From NCBI GenBank assembly GCA_947072805.1, contig CAMTJK010000122.1:1-9953 (forward strand): DNA of 9,953 nucleotides, read 5' to 3'. The notes below the pieces were generated by a model. That model was not told the origin of the DNA. It made no database searches and worked only from the letters and a program-made list of their open reading frames with translations. Positions 6,660 through 9,953 of the stretch are shown in pieces. Position 1 is the first letter of the stretch. Each line of letters begins with the position of its first letter. This DNA comes from an uncultured Prevotella sp. (lineage in GTDB: Bacteria; Bacteroidota; Bacteroidia; Bacteroidales; Bacteroidaceae). A program made the translations under genes and the position numbers.

Positions 6660-9587
6660 TTATTTTATAACGATGTTTACCATGCGCTTGGGCACTATTA
6701 TTACCTTGACGATCTGTTTGCCTTCGGTATATTTCAGAGCCCTTTCGTCGGCAAGCACAGCCTTTTCTATGTCAGCGTTTGTGGCGTCGGCGGCAAACTG
6801 CATTTCGAAACGGCGTTTTCCGTTGAATGCCACGCCGAGCTGTACTGTGCTTTCCACAAGATACTTCTCGTCGAACGAGGGCCATTGCGCGTCGCACACG
6901 CTTCCCTTGCCGCCCAGCTTTTCCCATAGTTCTTCGGCTATGTGCGGAGCGAAGGGAGCTATGAGTACGGTGAGCGTGCGCAGCAGGCTGCTGTTGCTAC
7001 ATTTCAGCTGTGTCAGTTCGTTGATACATATCATGAATGCCGAGATGGAAGTGTTATAGCTGAAGTTGTCGATGTCTTGTGTCACCTTCTTGATGAGTTT
7101 GTGTACCGATTTCATCTCTTCGGCAGTGCCTTCGCCCTCGGTGAGCGTGCCGCCCTCGATGGCTTTGTCGAAGAGACCCCAGAATTTCTTCAGGAAGCGG
7201 TGGCATCCGTCTATGCCGTTGGTGTCCCACGGCTTGCTCTGCTCCACCGGACCGAGGAACATCTCGTAGAGACGAAGTGTGTCGGCGCCGTAACGTTCAA
7301 CAATCATGTCGGGGTTCACCACGTTGTACATCGATTTCGACATCTTCTCAACAGCCCATCCGCATACATACTTGCCGTCTTCGAGAATAAATTCGGCGTT
7401 GGCATATTCGGGTCGCCATGCCTTGAAGGCCTCCGTGTCGAGCACATCGCCGCTCACTATGTTTACATCAACGTGTATGGGCGTAACCTCGTATTTGTCT
7501 TTCAGTCCGTAAGACACGAACACCGGAGCGGCGCCATCCTCGTTGCCTATTATTCTGTACACAAAATTGCTTCGTCCCTGAATCATTCCCTGGTTTACGA
7601 GCTTTGCGAAAGGCTCTTCCTTGCACGAGTAACCGTAGTCGAAGAGGAACTTGTTCCAGAAGCGCGAATATATAAGGTGACCTGTGGCGTGTTCCGTTCC
7701 GCCCACGTAGAGGTCCACATTCTGCCAGTAGCGGTCAGCCTCTTCGCTTACCAGAGCCTCCGTGTTGTGCGGGTCCATGTAGCGCAGGTAGTAAGCCGAC
7801 GAGCCCGCGAAGCCCGGCATGGTGTTGAGTTCGAGCGGGAATACCGTCACGTTGTCTATCCGTGAGTTGTCGGTCACCGTGTTTGTTGTCGTGTCCCATG
7901 CCCATTGTGTGGCGTGACCGAGTGGCGGTTCGCCCGTTTCGGTGGGCAGGAATTTAGATACCTCCGGCAGTTCCAGCGGCAGACAGCTTTCCGGAATCAT
8001 ATACGGCATATTGTCTTTGTAATATACGGGGAACGGTTCGCCCCAGTAGCGCTGTCGTGAGAAGATGGCGTCGCGCAGACGGTAGTTTACCTTCACCCTG
8101 CCCAGTCCGTGCTCGCTTACATACTTCTTCGTTGCGGCTATAGCCTCCTTTACTGTCAGTCCGTTGAGCGACAGTGTCGATGCTCCGTTGCCCTTCAGTT
8201 CCTCTCTCGGGCTGTTGGTTACTATTCCCTCTTTGGCGTCGTAGCTCTGTTCGCTCACGTCGGCACCCTCTATGAGCGGTATTATGGGCAGGTTGAAGTG
8301 TCGTGCAAAGGCATAGTCGCGCGAGTCGTGCGCCGGCACAGCCATGATGGCACCCGTTCCGTATCCGGCCAGAACGTATTCAGATATCCAGATGGGTATT
8401 TCCTCGCCAGTAAAGGGGTTGATGGCATACGAGCCGGAGAATACGCCTGTCACTCGGTGGTCGCTTATGCGGTCGCGCTCGGTGCGCTTCTTCACGTATG
8501 CAATGTATTCGTCTACCGCTTCGCGTTGTCCGTCGGTGGTAAGCTTTTCCACGAGTTCGCTTTCGGGAGCCAGCACCATGAATGTCACTCCGAACATGGT
8601 GTCGGCACGTGTGGTGAATATGGTGAACGAGTTGTCGTCGTTGAGCTCTGTATCGGCTCCGTCGGCAGTGCCGTTGTCGCGTTTCACCCTGAAGCGCACC
8701 TCCGTACCCTCACTGCGTCCTATCCAGTTTTTCTGCGTCTCTTTCAGCGAGTCTGTCCAGTCTATGGTGTCCAGTCCGTCCAGCAGTCTCTGTGCGTATG
8801 CCGACACGCGCAGACACCATTGGCGCATCTTCTTCTGCACCACGGGATATCCTCCACGTTCGCTCACGCCGTCTACCACCTCGTCGTTGGCCAGTACGGT
8901 ACCGAGTTTAGGGCACCAGTTCACCATTGTTTCGCCGAGATAGGCTATGCGGTAGTTCATGAGCACCTCCTGCTGTTTCTTTTCGCTCCATGCGTTCCAC
9001 TTGTCGGCAGTAAACGAGAGTTCTTCGCTCTGTGCCACCTTGCACTTGTCCAGTCCCTGTGTTCCGTGCTTGGCGAAGTGTTCTACGAGCAGCGATATGG
9101 GTCGTGCCTGTTCTTTGGTGTCGCTATCACTGTCGGGTGCCGCTCCGTAGAAGCTGTCGAACATCTTTCTGAAAGCCCATTGCGTCCAGTGGTAGTATGC
9201 GGGGTCGCAGGTACGCACCTCTCGATCCCAGTCGAAAGAGAATCCTATCTTGTCCAGCTGCTCGCGATAACGTTTTATGTTGGCGTCGGTTGTCACGGCG
9301 GGATGCTGTCCTGTCTGTATGGCATACTGCTCTGCAGGCAGTCCGTAGGCGTCATATCCCATGGGATTAAGCACATTATATCCCTGGAGCCGCTTGTAGC
9401 GTGCATAGATATCGCTTGCTATGTAGCCGAGAGGATGTCCTACGTGCAGTCCGGCGCCCGAAGGGTACGGGAACATGTTGAGTACGTAGAATTTTTTCCT
9501 GTCATTGTCTTCCTTAACCTTGTAGGTTTGGTTTTCCACCCACCGGCTTTGCCATTTCTTCTCGATTTCTCTAAAATTGTATTCCAT
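6660..9587 (-). CDS. leuS: Leucyl-tRNA synthetase
   Basis: LeuS charges tRNA-Leu with leucine and edits mischarged products. The 975-residue protein has the class I signatures HVGH at 48-51 and KMSKS at 748-752. The CP1 editing domain (about 290-490) keeps TTRADT at 325-330, with Thr330 matching E. coli Thr252, and MAVPAHDSRD at 415-424, with Asp424 matching E. coli Asp345. It is longer than the ~860-residue E. coli enzyme. The extra length includes about 60 residues near 148-212, before NWCPKLGTVLAND, and an extended stretch near 675-745 before KMSKS. The zinc-type cysteines found after VIDG in E. coli are absent here (VVDGVSERGGYP). The frame stays open upstream to a TTG at 9752, but the ATG at 9587 begins the family N-terminus (MEYNFREIEKKW) and lies downstream of the promoter, so it is the start. 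Confidence 0.97.
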   Translation of the reverse strand: MEYNFREIEKKWQSRWVENQTYKVKEDNDRKKFYVLNMFPYPSGAGLHVGHPLGYIASDIYARYKRLQGYNVLNPMGYDAYGLPAEQYAIQTGQHPAVTTDANIKRYREQLDKIGFSFDWDREVRTCDPAYYHWTQWAFRKMFDSFYGAAPDSDSDTKEQARPISLLVEHFAKHGTQGLDKCKVAQSEELSFTADKWNAWSEKKQQEVLMNYRIAYLGETMVNWCPKLGTVLANDEVVDGVSERGGYPVVQKKMRQWCLRVSAYAQRLLDGLDTIDWTDSLKETQKNWIGRSEGTEVRFRVKRDNGTADGADTELNDDNSFTIFTTRADTMFGVTFMVLAPESELVEKLTTDGQREAVDEYIAYVKKRTERDRISDHRVTGVFSGSYAINPFTGEEIPIWISEYVLAGYGTGAIMAVPAHDSRDYAFARHFNLPIIPLIEGADVSEQSYDAKEGIVTNSPREELKGNGASTLSLNGLTVKEAIAATKKYVSEHGLGRVKVNYRLRDAIFSRQRYWGEPFPVYYKDNMPYMIPESCLPLELPEVSKFLPTETGEPPLGHATQWAWDTTTNTVTDNSRIDNVTVFPLELNTMPGFAGSSAYYLRYMDPHNTEALVSEEADRYWQNVDLYVGGTEHATGHLIYSRFWNKFLFDYGYSCKEEPFAKLVNQGMIQGRSNFVYRIIGNEDGAAPVFVSYGLKDKYEVTPIHVDVNIVSGDVLDTEAFKAWRPEYANAEFILEDGKYVCGWAVEKMSKSMYNVVNPDMIVERYGADTLRLYEMFLGPVEQSKPWDTNGIDGCHRFLKKFWGLFDKAIEGGTLTEGEGTAEEMKSVHKLIKKVTQDIDNFSYNTSISAFMICINELTQLKCSNSSLLRTLTVLIAPFAPHIAEELWEKLGGKGSVCDAQWPSFDEKYLVESTVQLGVAFNGKRRFEMQFAADATNADIEKAVLADERALKYTEGKQIVKVIIVPKRMVNIVIK

Positions 9588-9711
9588 TTCTGTTATGATG
9601 ATTTTATTTTCGTTTCTACTGTAGAGCCGCCTGTGCGGTATATGCCTGCGGCGTGGCGGAGTGCGGATTGTGCCTTGACGGCTTTTCCGTCCTGCCGTAA
9701 ACGTGTTGTAT
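9588..9711 (-). promoter_or_regulatory. Structured GC-rich 5' leader of leuS
   Basis: This roughly 125-nt leader lies between the inferred start of transcription and the leuS ATG. Its middle is GC-rich and can form several competing hairpins. GACGG (9677-9681) pairs with CCGTC (9687-9691) around a 5-nt loop, or ACGGC (9678-9682) pairs with GCCGT (9694-9698). GCCGC (9626-9630) pairs with GCGGC (9648-9652), or CCGCC (9627-9631) with GGCGG (9655-9659), or CCGC (9627-9630) with GCGG (9635-9638). There is no T run after any stem, no ATG-started leader peptide and no recognisable T-box. The last 35 nt before leuS are AT-rich and open. A regulatory role is inference. Confidence 0.4.
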
Positions 9712-9718
9712 TTACGTG

Positions 9719-9753
9719 CAAAAGTAGCATAAAAAAATGGAAATGAGCGCAAA
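9719..9753 (-). promoter_or_regulatory. Promoter of the leuS-rdgB-porZ-CotH block
   Basis: Read on the minus strand, TACTTTTG (9726-9719) matches the Bacteroidota -7 box TAnnTTTG exactly and is followed by CA. A TTTG (9753-9750) lies 23 bp upstream, slightly far for the -33 element but plausible. Transcription would start near 9711. It is the only good box I find upstream of leuS, and none is visible in front of rdgB or porZ. Confidence 0.6.
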
Positions 9754-9953
9754 ATGCTGTTATAAAGACGTTATCGCAGCCATTTAAGCGAAACAGATTG
9801 CTATATTTCAACCCAAATATGTCACTATACCGGTGTACAGCAGGTTAAGCTATGGTTTTACATTCATTAAGATTCATCAGAAAAACCGACCGCAATACCC
9901 CACAAAAAACATGCGATTTAATGCGTATAACATTTATTTACTTTTATGAAAAA
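9754..9953. other. Non-coding right end, nothing recognised
   Basis: Beyond the leuS promoter this AT-rich stretch has stop codons in all frames. The only ATG-started frame noticed, at 9911, is a dozen codons. I see no tRNA, terminator or clear promoter. It probably belongs to the upstream region of whatever lies to the right. Confidence 0.5.

Noticed and set aside
6942..7865. A 307-codon plus-strand frame opposite leuS
   Set aside because: It is another antisense shadow of leuS codon use, with no promoter and no recognisable protein.
8109..9746. A 545-codon open frame on the plus strand opposite leuS
   Set aside because: It lies antisense to an unmistakable leuS, its translation shows no family features and is rich in Cys/His/Val in a shadow-like way, and its openness follows from leuS avoiding TTA, CTA and TCA codons.
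9588..9752. A 55-codon N-terminal extension of leuS from a TTG at 9752
   Set aside because: It would start inside the -33 promoter element, its residues do not resemble any LeuS N-terminus, and the ATG at 9587 begins the conserved sequence.
1..9953. CRISPR array, tRNA, rRNA, transposase or phage genes
   Set aside because: I looked for regularly spaced repeats, cloverleaf-like sequences, rRNA-like tracts and transposase or integrase motifs and saw none. The only repeats are the DnaA-like boxes and the short GC-rich 12-15-mers.

Overview
The window looks like a chromosomal segment of a Bacteroidota bacterium, most likely of the Prevotella/Prevotellaceae type. Four things point there: promoter boxes of the TAnnTTTG kind ahead of nadA and leuS with no Shine-Dalgarno sequences; a leucyl-tRNA synthetase with Bacteroidota-style insertions; a PorZ-like protein of the type IX secretion system (T9SS); and a secreted CotH-family protein ending in a Prevotella-style GQRV/KGI/NGKK tail. 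The genus is inferred, not proven.

Layout. Positions 1-397 are non-coding and AT-rich. They carry a cluster of DnaA-box-like 9-mers, three of them starting exactly 12 bp apart, which makes this a candidate replication origin (oriC) or DnaA-controlled region. A promoter at 183-190 reads towards nadA. On the plus strand follow nadA (quinolinate synthase, 398-1399) and an integral-membrane acyltransferase-3 family protein (1439-2407). These converge, with only 10 bp between stop codons, on a four-gene minus-strand block. In transcription order that block is leuS (9587-6660), rdgB (6650-6051), a porZ-like gene (5969-3825) and a CotH-family gene (3812-2418). Gaps are 9, 81 and 12 bp, and I see no clear terminator inside, so an operon is likely. 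The right end (9588-9953) holds the leuS promoter, a roughly 125-nt GC-rich structured leader, and about 200 bp in which I see no gene.

How the genes relate. nadA (NAD synthesis), leuS (translation) and rdgB (nucleotide-pool cleaning) are housekeeping genes. The porZ-like and CotH genes form an envelope/secretion pair: one resembles a cell-surface T9SS component, the other a secreted protein of the CotH kinase fold with a possible short T9SS tail. I do not see a complete new multi-gene system. The most interesting signals are the DnaA-box array, the porZ-CotH pairing behind leuS-rdgB, the leuS leader, and a short GC-rich repeat found both in that leader and between rdgB and porZ.
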